NCBI RefSeq assembly: GCF_018219455.1
Contig: NZ_CP056122.1
Coordinates: 4,620,001-4,684,000, forward strand
Reading direction: 5' to 3'
Source of the DNA: Moritella sp. 5
Lineage (GTDB): Bacteria > Pseudomonadota > Gammaproteobacteria > Enterobacterales > Moritellaceae
Length of the DNA: 64,000 nucleotides
The notes under the pieces are model-generated. The model did no database searches. It saw nothing but the letters and a program-made list of their open reading frames with translations, and had not been told where the DNA came from. This document shows, one piece after another, positions 38,858-60,325 of this stretch (the first letter of the stretch is position 1; each line of letters starts with the position of its first letter). The translations under genes were made by a program, and so were the position numbers.

Positions 38858-38976
38858 CGTTTGGCGATGCCCTACTCTCACATGGGGAAGCCCCACACTA
38901 CCATCGGCGTTATTACGTTTCACTACTGAGTTCGGAATGGGATCAGGTGGTACCGCAACACTATGGTCACCAAACA
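38858..38976 (-). rRNA. rrf: 5S rRNA, second copy of rrn-D
   Basis: 119-nt 5S gene, the extra terminal copy. It matches the other 5S genes except in helix I, where both strands changed together (TGTTTGG with CCAAACG versus TGCTTGG with CCAAGCG), so pairing is kept. Confidence 0.95.
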
Positions 38977-39068
38977 AATTTTTCGAGTCTTACGAATCAT
39001 CTGCTCTTGTTTAAGACTAAGTCTTAAACAATATCTACTCAGACTAAGTCTAAATAAATTGTAATTGG

Positions 39069-39187
39069 CGCTTGGCGATGCCCTACTCTCACATGGGGAA
39101 GCCCCACACTACCATCGGCGTTATTACGTTTCACTACTGAGTTCGGAATGGGATCAGGTGGTACCGCAACACTATGGTCACCAAGCA
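39069..39187 (-). rRNA. rrf: 5S rRNA, first copy of rrn-D
   Basis: 119 nt. Conserved CCGAACTCAG and GATGGTAGTGTGGGG are present on the minus strand. It follows the 23S gene by about 120 bp. The 90-bp gap to the second 5S holds a perfect hairpin with TGTTTAAGAC arms (39008-39030). Confidence 0.96.
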
Positions 39188-39310
39188 AATTTGGTTTGCT
39201 TTCAAGTTGTATCTTTAAAATCTGAAAAGCTATAAATAAAGAAGTCTTTAAAACATAAAGTGTTCTGTCTATTCTTAAGTCGTATTTCAATTAATCATAC
39301 TTTAATTTGT

Positions 39311-42204
<2,894 letters not shown>

Positions 42205-42423
42205 ATACAATCTAAAGTCGACCGTACAATTGAAATAACTAGGTATTATCTAGTTTTTTTCGCCTCAAGAATACTCAAGAACACTATATTGTTATTGCCG
42301 AAGCAATAACGTGTTTTAAGAACTTCTTTATTTATTCAGCTTTCCAAATTTTTAAAGAGCATTTGCTAAAAAGCAAAGATAAGCATTAACTGCTTAGCTT
42401 TGATTTTTAATCAGAAAGAAAAG
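42205..42423 (-). other. 16S-23S spacer of rrn-D, 23S-proximal part
   Basis: Contains spacer boxA (around 42350-42360), the G-C version of the covarying hairpin (42291-42310) and an inverted repeat with AAAGATAAGCA near 42376-42400. No protein gene. Confidence 0.75.
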
Positions 42424-42499
42424 TGGTATCCCGTACGAGATTTGAACTCGTGTTACCGCCGTGAAAGGGCGGTGTCCTAGGCCTCTAGACGAACGGGAC
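42424..42499 (-). tRNA. gltT: tRNA-Glu (anticodon TTC)
   Basis: 76-nt cloverleaf with encoded CCA. It begins GTCCCGTTCGTCTAGAGG, has anticodon TTC in CTTTCACG, and T arm GTTCAAATCTC. It lies in the rrn-D spacer in place of the Ile-Ala pair. Confidence 0.97.
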
Positions 42500-42618
42500 A
42501 CTATTTACTTTCTACGTTTGGATTTCATCCCAAACGTTGTCTTATTTTCATAAGACTGTCTTTAACGTTTCTATTCAAGCAATTTGTGTGGGCACTTACA
42601 AAAACTAACAACTTTACG

Positions 42619-44162
<1,544 letters not shown>

Positions 44163-44449
44163 AAAAGTTTTTGACTAATCGCCTAAGCGATTAAGTCGGC
44201 TCAATGAATTCTGTACTTCAACAACAAACCGAAGTTTGTTGTTTATAAAACCAAATCTTTCGATTTAATTTAATGTTCACAATTACATTGATATAATTTT
44301 TGGTCATTATATCTCTGCAAGTGCTCACACAGATTGCTTGAATAAATTGTTAAAGAGCATTGGCGTGTTAAACACGGCAATTTTCAAATATCACTCAAAG
44401 AGTATTATCTGAAAATTGCTGTAACTATCGTTACAACAATTTAATTTGG
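44163..44449 (-). other. Junction rrn-C to rrn-D: leader with boxA, no promoter found
   Basis: Starting from 16S, the shared leader runs to boxA at 44347-44359 and then homology to the promoter-bearing leaders stops. The remaining ~90 bp to 5S contain a long imperfect hairpin with CAATTTTCA / TGAAAATTG arms (44379-44417) and a small GTAAC/GTTAC hairpin. I find no TTGACT-16-TATAAT type promoter and no T-tailed terminator. Confidence 0.75.
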
Positions 44450-44568
44450 CGCTTGGCGATGCCCTACTCTCACATGGGGAAGCCCCACACTACCATCGGC
44501 GTTATTACGTTTCACTACTGAGTTCGGAATGGGATCAGGTGGTACCGCAACACTATGGTCACCAAGCA
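44450..44568 (-). rRNA. rrf: 5S rRNA (rrn-C)
   Basis: 119 nt, same as the rrn-B copy. It lies about 134 bp after the 23S gene and is followed on the transcript by the leader of rrn-D. Confidence 0.96.
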
Positions 44569-44702
44569 AATTTGGTTTGCTTTCTATATAGAAACTCACG
44601 TTTCATTTTAAATCTGAAAAGCTATAAATAAAGAAGTCTTTAAAACATAAAGTGTTCTGTTTATTCTTAAGTCGTATTTCAATTAATCATACTTTAATTT
44701 GT

Positions 44703-47596
<2,894 letters not shown>

Positions 47597-47887
47597 ATAC
47601 AATCTAAAGTCGACCGTACAATTGAAATAACTAGGTATTATCTAGTTTTTTTCGCCTCAAGAATACTCAAGAACACTATATTGTTATTACCGAAGTAATA
47701 ACGTGTTTTAAGAACTTCTTTATTTATTCAGCTTTCCAAATTTTTAAAGAGCAATTTGCTAAAAAGCAAAGATAAACAAGCGATTGCTTATCTTTGCTTA
47801 CTAGCGTCTTACTATTAGTAAGACATACTATTCAACTTTCTATTCAAGCAATTTGTGTGGGCACTTACAAAAATTAACAACTTTACG
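47597..47887 (-). other. 16S-23S spacer of rrn-C, without tRNA
   Basis: 291 bp with no tRNA. It contains the spacer boxA, the A-T version of the covarying hairpin (47683-47702) and, in the place of a tRNA, two hairpins: AAAGATAAACAA / TTGCTTATCTTT (47768-47795) and GTCTTACT / AGTAAGAC (47806-47824). Confidence 0.8.
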
Positions 47888-49431
<1,544 letters not shown>

Positions 49432-49707
49432 AAAAGTTTTTGACTAATCAACGATGTTGATTAAGTCGGCTCAATGAATTCTGTACTTTAACAACAAACC
49501 GAAGCTTGTTGTTTATAAAACCAAATCTTTCGATTTAATTTAATGTTCACAATTACATTGATATAATTTTTGGTCATTATATCTCTGCAAGTGCTCACAC
49601 AGATTGCTTGAATAAATTGTTAAAGAGCATTGACCTTACGGTCTGATTGTGTGCTTTACGCACTACAATTTTAAAATAACACTCATAGAATGTTATTTAA
49701 GAATTGT
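49432..49707 (-). other. Junction rrn-B to rrn-C: leader with boxA, no promoter found
   Basis: The leader from 16S to boxA (49617-49629) resembles the others. Beyond boxA only ~80 bp remain before tRNA-Asp. They hold an AT-rich hairpin AAATAACA / TGTTATTT (49674-49699 region) without a long T tail. No rrn-type promoter is present, so rrn-C appears to be transcribed by read-through from rrn-B. Confidence 0.75.
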
Positions 49708-49784
49708 TGGCGGAGTGGACGGGACTCGAACCCGCGACCCCCGGCGTGACAGGCCGGTATTCTAACCAACTGAACTACCACTCC
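49708..49784 (-). tRNA. aspT: tRNA-Asp (anticodon GTC)
   Basis: 77-nt cloverleaf with encoded CCA. It begins GGAGTGGTAGTTCAG, has anticodon GTC in CTGTCACG, and T arm GGTTCGAGTCC. It lies distal to the rrn-B 5S, a common site for tRNA-Asp in gammaproteobacteria. Confidence 0.97.
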
Positions 49785-49843
49785 GCACAATCTGTGCTAA
49801 TGTTTCCATCAGTCTTAATTTATAGTCTCTCGACGTTGTTTGG

Positions 49844-49962
49844 CGCTTGGCGATGCCCTACTCTCACATGGGGAAGCCCCACACTACCATCGGCGTTATT
49901 ACGTTTCACTACTGAGTTCGGAATGGGATCAGGTGGTACCGCAACACTATGGTCACCAAGCA
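49844..49962 (-). rRNA. rrf: 5S rRNA (rrn-B)
   Basis: 119 nt, followed 60 bp later on the transcript by tRNA-Asp. Helix I is the TGCTTGG / CCAAGCG type. Confidence 0.96.
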
Positions 49963-50096
49963 AATTTGGTTTGCTTTCTATATAGAAACTTACGTTTCAT
50001 TTTAAATCTGAAAAGCTATAAATAAAGAAGTCTTTAAAACATAAAGTGTTCTGTCTATTCTTAAGTCGTATTTCAATTAATCATACTTTAATTTGT

Positions 50097-52990
<2,894 letters not shown>

Positions 52991-53281
52991 ATACAATCTA
53001 AAGTCGACCGTACAATTGAAATAACTAGGTATTATCTAGTTTTTTTCGCCTCAAGAATACTCAAGAACACTATATTGTTATTGCCGAAGCAATAACGTGT
53101 TTTAAGAACTTCTTTATTTATTCAGCTTTCCAAATTTTTAAAGAGCAATTTGCTAAAAAGCAAAGATAAACAAGCGATTGTTTATCTTTGCTTACTAGCG
53201 TCTTACTATTAGTAAGACATACTATTCAACTTTCTATTCAAGCAATTTGTGTGGGCACTTACAAAAACTAACAACTTTACG
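52991..53281 (-). other. 16S-23S spacer of rrn-B, without tRNA
   Basis: 291 bp. It has spacer boxA, the G-C version of the covarying hairpin (53077-53096) and two hairpins in the tRNA position: AAAGATAAACAA / TTGTTTATCTTT (53162-53189) and GTCTTACT / AGTAAGAC (53200-53218). The 16S processing stem partner lies at about 53236-53264. Confidence 0.8.
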
Positions 53282-54825
<1,544 letters not shown>

Positions 54826-55059
54826 AAAAGTTTTTTGACTAATCGCCTAAGCGATTAAGTCGGCTCAATGAATTCTGTACTTCAACAACAAACCGAAGCT
54901 TGTTGTTTATAAAACCAAATCTTTCGATTTAATTTAATGTTCACAATTACATTGATATAATTTTTGGTCATTATATCTCTGCAAGTGCTCACACAGATTG
55001 CTTGAATAAATTGTTAAAGAGCATTAACAACAACGCTTTACGCTGTAGCCAGGCTGCGT
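54826..55059 (-). other. rrn-B leader with boxA
   Basis: Leader nearly the same as in rrn-A: hairpin at 54837-54861, RNase III stem segment and boxA TGCTCTTTAACAA at 55011-55023. It continues upstream into P2, unlike the rrn-C and rrn-D leaders. Confidence 0.85.
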
Positions 55060-55087
55060 ATAATACGGCAACCAGTTTTGAAGTCAA
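55060..55087 (-). promoter_or_regulatory. rRNA array promoter P2
   Basis: Minus-strand -35 TTGACT (55082-55087), 16-bp spacer, -10 TATTAT (55060-55065), discriminator ACGCAGCC as in rrn-A P2. Confidence 0.82.
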
Positions 55088-55184
55088 GTACATATTGCAC
55101 TTTATTTCAGGAGGTTTGAAAAGCAACTTTCGATACTGATAAAACACCTTTACTTAGCGGCTCTTGCCGTTTCAGTGAGGTCGG

Positions 55185-55212
55185 ATTATAGAGAACTGGG
55201 CTCACTTAGCAA
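55185..55212 (-). promoter_or_regulatory. rRNA array promoter P1
   Basis: Minus-strand -35 TTGCTA (55207-55212), 16-bp spacer, -10 TATAAT (55185-55190), followed by CCGACC. It is homologous to rrn-A P1 but with a weaker -35. Confidence 0.78.
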
Positions 55213-55309
55213 GTTTTATATGCCGTAATTAACCAGATATATTGAGCTGTACAATAATTGCGCACATGACGTGTATTAAGTGTGGTGCAGCTGAGTTAGT
55301 TCGAAAGGA

Positions 55310-55338
55310 AAGGTGATTATTCATACAATAATCACCTT
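55310..55338 (-). terminator. Terminator after yheO
   Basis: Hairpin with 12-bp arms AAGGTGATTATT / AATAATCACCTT and a 5-nt loop, about 57 bp beyond the yheO stop. The minus-strand tail TTTCCTTTC is broken, so efficiency is uncertain. It would insulate the rRNA promoters from yheO. Confidence 0.7.
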
Positions 55339-55394
55339 CTTAGTTACTTACACATTCATATTCTAAATATAAGCAGCTTAAATAATTAACTTAT

Positions 55395-56105
55395 TTACAG
55401 CTCAGCTTCATCGGACTTGATTTGACGTATATATAAGTACACAGTATGTTTTGAAATATTCAGTTTTTCCGCAACCATATTAATTGCATCTTTAATATCA
55501 AAAATACCTTGTTGGTGAAGCGAGATTACAATGTGCTTATTTTTAGCATTATTGGCAATATCAGTTCGGTTGTTAATATCGGCAATCGTTTCTTCTACAG
55601 AGCGGTCAACCAATTCTTCGACTGTCGTTGCGAAATTTTCAGAAGACAACTCAGTTTCTCTTGTCTCAGGTGTAGGTAATAGCTCCTGAACAAAATCAAT
55701 AAATGACGCACCAATATTAATGTTGATACAAATTAAACCGATTGTTCTTTCAGAACGGTTTTTGATTGCGATCGTCATCGAACGCATCATTTGACCATCT
55801 TTTGTCTGTGTAAAATAAGCTTTAGAACATTGCTTATTTTGTTCCGATATATCCTGTAGCATCATTAATGCTAAATCAGTGATCGGAGAACCTTCAACAC
55901 GGCCTGTATTAAAACCATTTTCAATTTTAATCACAGAACGATCTACGCTTTCTAATGAGTGTAAGATCACTTCACATTGCTTACCAAATAAAGCAGCAAT
56001 ACCTTCTATAACACCATCATAAGATTTTAAAATACGGTGATCTTCATCCGTAAACGTATATGAACTTGTTAATTCATTCTTAATATTATCTAGTTCAAGT
56101 AGCAC
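55395..56105 (-). CDS. yheO: YheO-type PAS/helix-turn-helix regulator
   Basis: 236-residue DNA-binding regulator. The N-terminal YheO/PAS-like domain (about residues 20-145) includes ILKSYDGVIEGIAALFG, SPITDLALMMLQDI and IGLICINI. The C-terminal helix-turn-helix (about 180-230) reads GIFDIKDAINMVAEKLNISK then HTVYLYIRQIKS, almost the same as E. coli YheO. The start is GTG with GAGGG 6 nt upstream. In E. coli it lies directly before tusDCB; here the tandem rRNA array and other genes separate them. Its targets are not known to me. Confidence 0.92.
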   Translation of the reverse strand: MLLELDNIKNELTSSYTFTDEDHRILKSYDGVIEGIAALFGKQCEVILHSLESVDRSVIKIENGFNTGRVEGSPITDLALMMLQDISEQNKQCSKAYFTQTKDGQMMRSMTIAIKNRSERTIGLICININIGASFIDFVQELLPTPETRETELSSENFATTVEELVDRSVEETIADINNRTDIANNAKNKHIVISLHQQGIFDIKDAINMVAEKLNISKHTVYLYIRQIKSDEAEL

Positions 56106-56249
56106 AACTATCCCTCGCCTATAGTTAAGCCCATTTGGGAGGCAACGTTAACATAGTTCAATACTAAAAACTTTGAACCGGATACCAGATATTATATTAA
56201 AATAAAATATCTGGTCGATATTAATAACTATACAAATAAATTAAGGTAA

Positions 56250-57014
56250 TTACTTCATCCCTTGTTTAACATAAACATCAAAGCGATTTTTCTTAGTTTC
56301 GATTGCCATGCTCGGTTCAGCGTTTGCTATATATTCAGCATAATCAGGACGTTTAACAACAACACGCTTCGTCGCTACGCGCATGGCAGGTTCAAACAGA
56401 CCATCCGCATCTAAATCCGCTCCAACTAAAGATTGAAAAACGCGCATCTCTTTTTTCACCAGTGCCGATTTCTTCTTATGTGGATACATAGGATCAAGAT
56501 AAACCACATCAGGAGTAATACCCAAACCTTCTAATTTCGACAGGCTTGATGCAAAGACCAATTTTAGCCTTGTTCCAATCCAGCCACCGATCTCTGCATC
56601 GTCAACGGCTCTCTTTAAACCATCGTCCAGTAATGCCGCAACAATTGGCGAGCGCTCTAACATAGTGACATGACAACCTAATGATGCCAGCACAAATGCA
56701 TCTCGGCCTAAACCTGCCGTGCCATCAACAACAGATGGTGTTACTCCCGACTTTAAGCCCACGGCTTTTGCAATTGCTTGCCCTTTGCCACCACCAAATT
56801 TACGACGGTGATTAACGGCACCACCAGCGAAATCAACATATACAGAACCGAGCTTTGGTTCATCTAGTTTAAATAATTCAAGTCCCTTATCCGAATATAC
56901 TAATTGGAATTGAGCATCAGCCACAGGCTCAAGAGAAAACCCCCACTGTTTAGCAAGTTCTGCTATATGTTCAGAAAAGAGTGAATCTGTTGTGATTATT
57001 TGTATGCTGTTCAT
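56250..57014 (-). CDS. rsmJ: 16S rRNA (guanine(1516)-N(2))-methyltransferase
   Basis: 254-residue SAM-dependent enzyme that makes m2G1516 in the small subunit. SAM motif [21 protein letters not shown] (split near residues 92-112) and [20 protein letters not shown] (about 163) are hallmarks of RsmJ (YhiQ). The invariant [13 protein letters not shown] precedes the SAM site. In E. coli rsmJ follows prlC directly; here a 3-kb c-di-GMP gene lies between them. Confidence 0.95.
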   Translation of the reverse strand: MNSIQIITTDSLFSEHIAELAKQWGFSLEPVADAQFQLVYSDKGLELFKLDEPKLGSVYVDFAGGAVNHRRKFGGGKGQAIAKAVGLKSGVTPSVVDGTAGLGRDAFVLASLGCHVTMLERSPIVAALLDDGLKRAVDDAEIGGWIGTRLKLVFASSLSKLEGLGITPDVVYLDPMYPHKKKSALVKKEMRVFQSLVGADLDADGLFEPAMRVATKRVVVKRPDYAEYIANAEPSMAIETKKNRFDVYVKQGMK

Positions 57015-57126
57015 GTAGGCCTGATAAGGTTAGGTATAATGATTCAAGTTAGATTGCCTATATTAGCAAAAAATACGAATACAACCTAAATTCAGTTGAT
57101 GATTAGAGGAAAATAGAAAGTGTGAA

Positions 57127-60111
57127 TTAAAAAACACTTTCATTTTGAGAGATAAATTCTAATAGCTCATGCAGTGGTATCGGACGACATAATAAGAAAC
57201 CCTGTGAGTAATCACATTTTTTCTCTTGTAGGTAATTCAATTGTGCTTTTGTTTCAACGCCCTCAGTTACGACTTTCATCCCCAGATTATGAACAATAGT
57301 AATAATACCATCGAGTAGTAAATTATCTTGCTGGTTCTCAGGAATATTAATAATGAAACTACGGTCAATTTTAACTATATCAGCAGGCAAGCTGCGCAAA
57401 TAGTTTAGTGATGAATAACCCGTACCGAAATCATCAATCGCAATTTTAACACCTGCACTTTTTAAAGCGTTAATGCGTTGCATATACTGACCGTCCATAT
57501 CCATCAGTAAACTTTCAGTAATCTCCATGGTCACCGAGCTATAAGGTAAGTTATGTGAAGAAATTACTTTGAGCCATTCTGATACTTGCATATCAACAGT
57601 CTTAAATTCAAGACTAGAACGGTTTACACTCATTTCAATATAAGGATAACCGGCTTCATGCAAAATTTTCAGGTCACAGCACGCCTGATCTAATACATAT
57701 TCCCCTAAACCTTGAATGAGACCGCCTTCTTCAGCCAGAGGGATAAACTCCGCTGGTGAGATAAAACCTCTATCTTGATGCTTCCAACGAACTAAAGCTT
57801 CGACTTTATCAATTTTACCCGTGACATTATCAACTATAGGTTGATAGTACACATCAAGACTGCCACGTTTGATCGCATCCGCTAACTCAACAACCGTTTG
57901 ATGTTTAAGTATCGCAGCATCACTTAACTCTTGCGTAAACGTAACGCATTGATTACGACCTTTACGCTTTGCTTCAAATATCGCTTGTTCTGCACTTTGC
58001 ATTAACTCTTCAACCGATACCCCATCTTCTGGGTACATGGTAATACCGACCGATGCTGTCACATAACGCTGCTGATTTGAGAGTTGATAAGCTTGCGCAA
58101 AAACACCTTGTAACTGTTTAGCATATACTTCGGCTTGACGTTTATTCACCACCTCAGGGATGATAAATGCAAATTCATCGCCATCAATTCGGGCAAGAAA
58201 ATCATTTTCTCGACTTCGGTATTTTAATCGTTCAGCAGTCTCTTGCAGCAGGCGATCACCGGCCATAAAATCTTCTGAATTATTGACTGATTTAAAGTCA
58301 TCAATATCAATATAGAGGATCGCAAATTTTTGCTCATATTTAGCTGATTTATCGATAACTTGACTAATTTCAGCACTAAAATACTGACGATTCGGCAAAC
58401 CAGTTAGCGTATCAAAATTAGACTGGCTGATAATCTGTTGCTCTGTTTTCTTCTCTTCTATCACATCTGTAAAGACAGCAAAGAAATATTTAAACTTACC
58501 ACCTTCTTTAATACTAGAAAGCGTCACTTGTTGCGCAAATATCTCACCCGCTCGGTTACGACTCCAGATAACGCCTTTCCACTCATTATTATTTAACAGT
58601 GCTTCAGAAATACCATTACAGAAAGCTTCATCATGAACGCCAGAACGCAATAGATCATGTGTACGCCCTATCGCATCTTCGGCGCTATAGCCTGTGATGA
58701 TTTCAAAAGCAGGGTTAACATCAATAATCCTGCCATTGAAATCACAAAACATAATGCCTTCAGCGCTATGTTTATACACACTTTCAATAATGGATAGACG
58801 TTGTCTGTTATCTTGCTCTTCGGTGAGATCTTGAATAGTGTTAATAAAATATTGAATGTTATTAACGTCATCCTTAACTGCCGAGACTGTTAACTTTGTC
58901 CATAAGATACTACCGTCACGATGGCGATAACGTGCATTAAGCGTAAAATCATTACGTTTGTTGGCATATATTTCTTGATAATATTCTTCAAACTGCTCTA
59001 TATCGTCATCAAAATATAAATTCAGGCTGCTGGTATTCAGTACACCCTTTTCACGTAAACGATGAAAATCTTCCAATTCATAACCAAACATCTTACATGC
59101 CTGCTTATTCACCCATTTAATTTCACGCTTCGCATTTAGTTTGATTAATCCTACTGGCGTTGTAGCTAAAACAGTTTCAAGAATACGCTCTTGCGCAGAT
59201 GCCCTTTTTTTCGTTAACTCCTCTGCGGTGATATCTTTACTAATACAATCTAGGCGATATACCTGCCCTGACTCATTAACAATAGGATAAATATCACTTT
59301 GAATACGTTTTGAATTGCCCTGTAATGTCGTGATATTGAAAATACTACGTATAGATGCCGGTGAATTAGACTCGATAGCATTTTGAAAGTCACGAAATAC
59401 AGAAGCTTTATCTGATTTATGTACTAATGCTAACAAAGCTTCTAGTTTATCAATTTGTTCTACACTCTCGGTTTCAATAATACTGGTCGCAGAATCAGAA
59501 CATACTAATCTATCTTGTTCCAAAAAGTAGCTCCAACTACTTAAGCGACCTTTGGCTATATTATCTTCTAGCCACAATGTATAAGCACTTAACTCTGCAG
59601 GTGGATCACAAGTCGTTATAGCGGAAGGTAATGTAACAAATGGTTTAGGCTGAAGTTCTTTTTCTAAAAAGCCAGACACTAAGCGGATTAAGTTTAACTC
59701 AAGCTTATGTTTAGAAAGTTGGCGAGGAAAAAATACGGATAACACACCGATGGGTTGGCCTAATGCGTCATTTAAACGAATACCTAAGTACGCTTGGGCT
59801 TTCCATTCTTGCAGTAATGCTTGCTCAGGAAATCGTGATGCTAAATCTTGTTCATATTCCGCATAACCGCGTTGATAAGCAGCAAAACACGGCATAGATT
59901 GAAAATCAATCTCAGCATTAGGAACGAATACCCCCTGCTGTAAACAAGACAACATAGAGAGATCAAAAGACTGGGGGCAGACAGTCGCAACATAAAGAGT
60001 ATCAACACGCAGTAATGTGGCTAAATTAGTGAGAAACAAATCCAGATGGTTTGACGCGTATAATGGTGTCGTATCAATGTTTATATCACTAAGCGTGAGT
60101 GTATCAATCAT
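57127..60111 (-). CDS. PAS-GGDEF-EAL c-di-GMP signalling protein
   Basis: 994-residue, apparently soluble sensor. The N-terminal ~155 residues look like a GAF domain; a PAS-like region (about 180-300), two further PAS domains (about 305-425 and 430-550), a GGDEF domain (about 555-715) and an EAL domain (about 730-990) follow. The GGDEF signature is changed to DGDEF at 643-647, and the substrate segment reads NNSEDFMAGD instead of ND..GH..GD. The inhibitory RXXD site (REND, 634-637) remains. The EAL domain keeps EAL (771-773), the catalytic DDFGTGYSS, MEITES and TEGVET, so phosphodiesterase activity is likely. AGGA precedes the ATG. No membrane segment is evident. Confidence 0.92.
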   Translation of the reverse strand: MIDTLTLSDINIDTTPLYASNHLDLFLTNLATLLRVDTLYVATVCPQSFDLSMLSCLQQGVFVPNAEIDFQSMPCFAAYQRGYAEYEQDLASRFPEQALLQEWKAQAYLGIRLNDALGQPIGVLSVFFPRQLSKHKLELNLIRLVSGFLEKELQPKPFVTLPSAITTCDPPAELSAYTLWLEDNIAKGRLSSWSYFLEQDRLVCSDSATSIIETESVEQIDKLEALLALVHKSDKASVFRDFQNAIESNSPASIRSIFNITTLQGNSKRIQSDIYPIVNESGQVYRLDCISKDITAEELTKKRASAQERILETVLATTPVGLIKLNAKREIKWVNKQACKMFGYELEDFHRLREKGVLNTSSLNLYFDDDIEQFEEYYQEIYANKRNDFTLNARYRHRDGSILWTKLTVSAVKDDVNNIQYFINTIQDLTEEQDNRQRLSIIESVYKHSAEGIMFCDFNGRIIDVNPAFEIITGYSAEDAIGRTHDLLRSGVHDEAFCNGISEALLNNNEWKGVIWSRNRAGEIFAQQVTLSSIKEGGKFKYFFAVFTDVIEEKKTEQQIISQSNFDTLTGLPNRQYFSAEISQVIDKSAKYEQKFAILYIDIDDFKSVNNSEDFMAGDRLLQETAERLKYRSRENDFLARIDGDEFAFIIPEVVNKRQAEVYAKQLQGVFAQAYQLSNQQRYVTASVGITMYPEDGVSVEELMQSAEQAIFEAKRKGRNQCVTFTQELSDAAILKHQTVVELADAIKRGSLDVYYQPIVDNVTGKIDKVEALVRWKHQDRGFISPAEFIPLAEEGGLIQGLGEYVLDQACCDLKILHEAGYPYIEMSVNRSSLEFKTVDMQVSEWLKVISSHNLPYSSVTMEITESLLMDMDGQYMQRINALKSAGVKIAIDDFGTGYSSLNYLRSLPADIVKIDRSFIINIPENQQDNLLLDGIITIVHNLGMKVVTEGVETKAQLNYLQEKKCDYSQGFLLCRPIPLHELLEFISQNESVF

Positions 60112-60169
60112 ACATCCTTGTCCAGAAATTCAGTTAGTTTAACTACAGTAGATTGATATCCCTTCAATT

Positions 60170-60259
60170 ATTACCACAGATTATTTACAACTATGGTAAT
60201 ACTTTAGCACTAAAAATAAAGTGGTAAATATCACGCCAAGATAATACACAATTTACCAC
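60170..60259. promoter_or_regulatory. Nested inverted repeats with TTACCAC half-sites
   Basis: Two inverted repeats lie upstream of the c-di-GMP gene: ATTACCA (60170-60176) with TGGTAAT (60194-60200), and GTGGTAAAT (60221-60229) with ATTTACCAC (60251-60259). The shared core TTACCA/TGGTAA occurs four times in 90 bp. They are 60-150 bp from the start codon, a suitable place for an operator. No known regulator is assigned. Confidence 0.5.
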
Positions 60260-60280
60260 TATTTTAAAATCAAAACTAAA

Positions 60281-60309
60281 CGATAACCGCTACAACTCAG
60301 CAGTTATCG
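60281..60309 (-). terminator. Terminator after prlC
   Basis: Minus-strand hairpin with 11-bp arms CGATAACTGCT / AGCGGTTATCG (one G-U pair), loop GAGTTGT, then TTTAGTTTTG. It lies about 17 bp beyond the prlC stop and separates prlC from the c-di-GMP gene. Confidence 0.8.
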
Positions 60310-60325
60310 CCAGTTATCCATTGTA

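Noticed and set aside
49674-49699. Hairpin AAATAACA/TGTTATTT after tRNA-Asp as a terminator of rrn-B
   Set aside because: All A-T except two pairs, and the run that follows is TTAAAATTG, not a U tract. Kept as a spacer hairpin only.
49704-49985. 93-codon plus-strand frame beginning MLAEWTGLEPATPG
   Set aside because: It is antisense to tRNA-Asp and 5S rRNA; this is a familiar false protein call next to rRNA operons.
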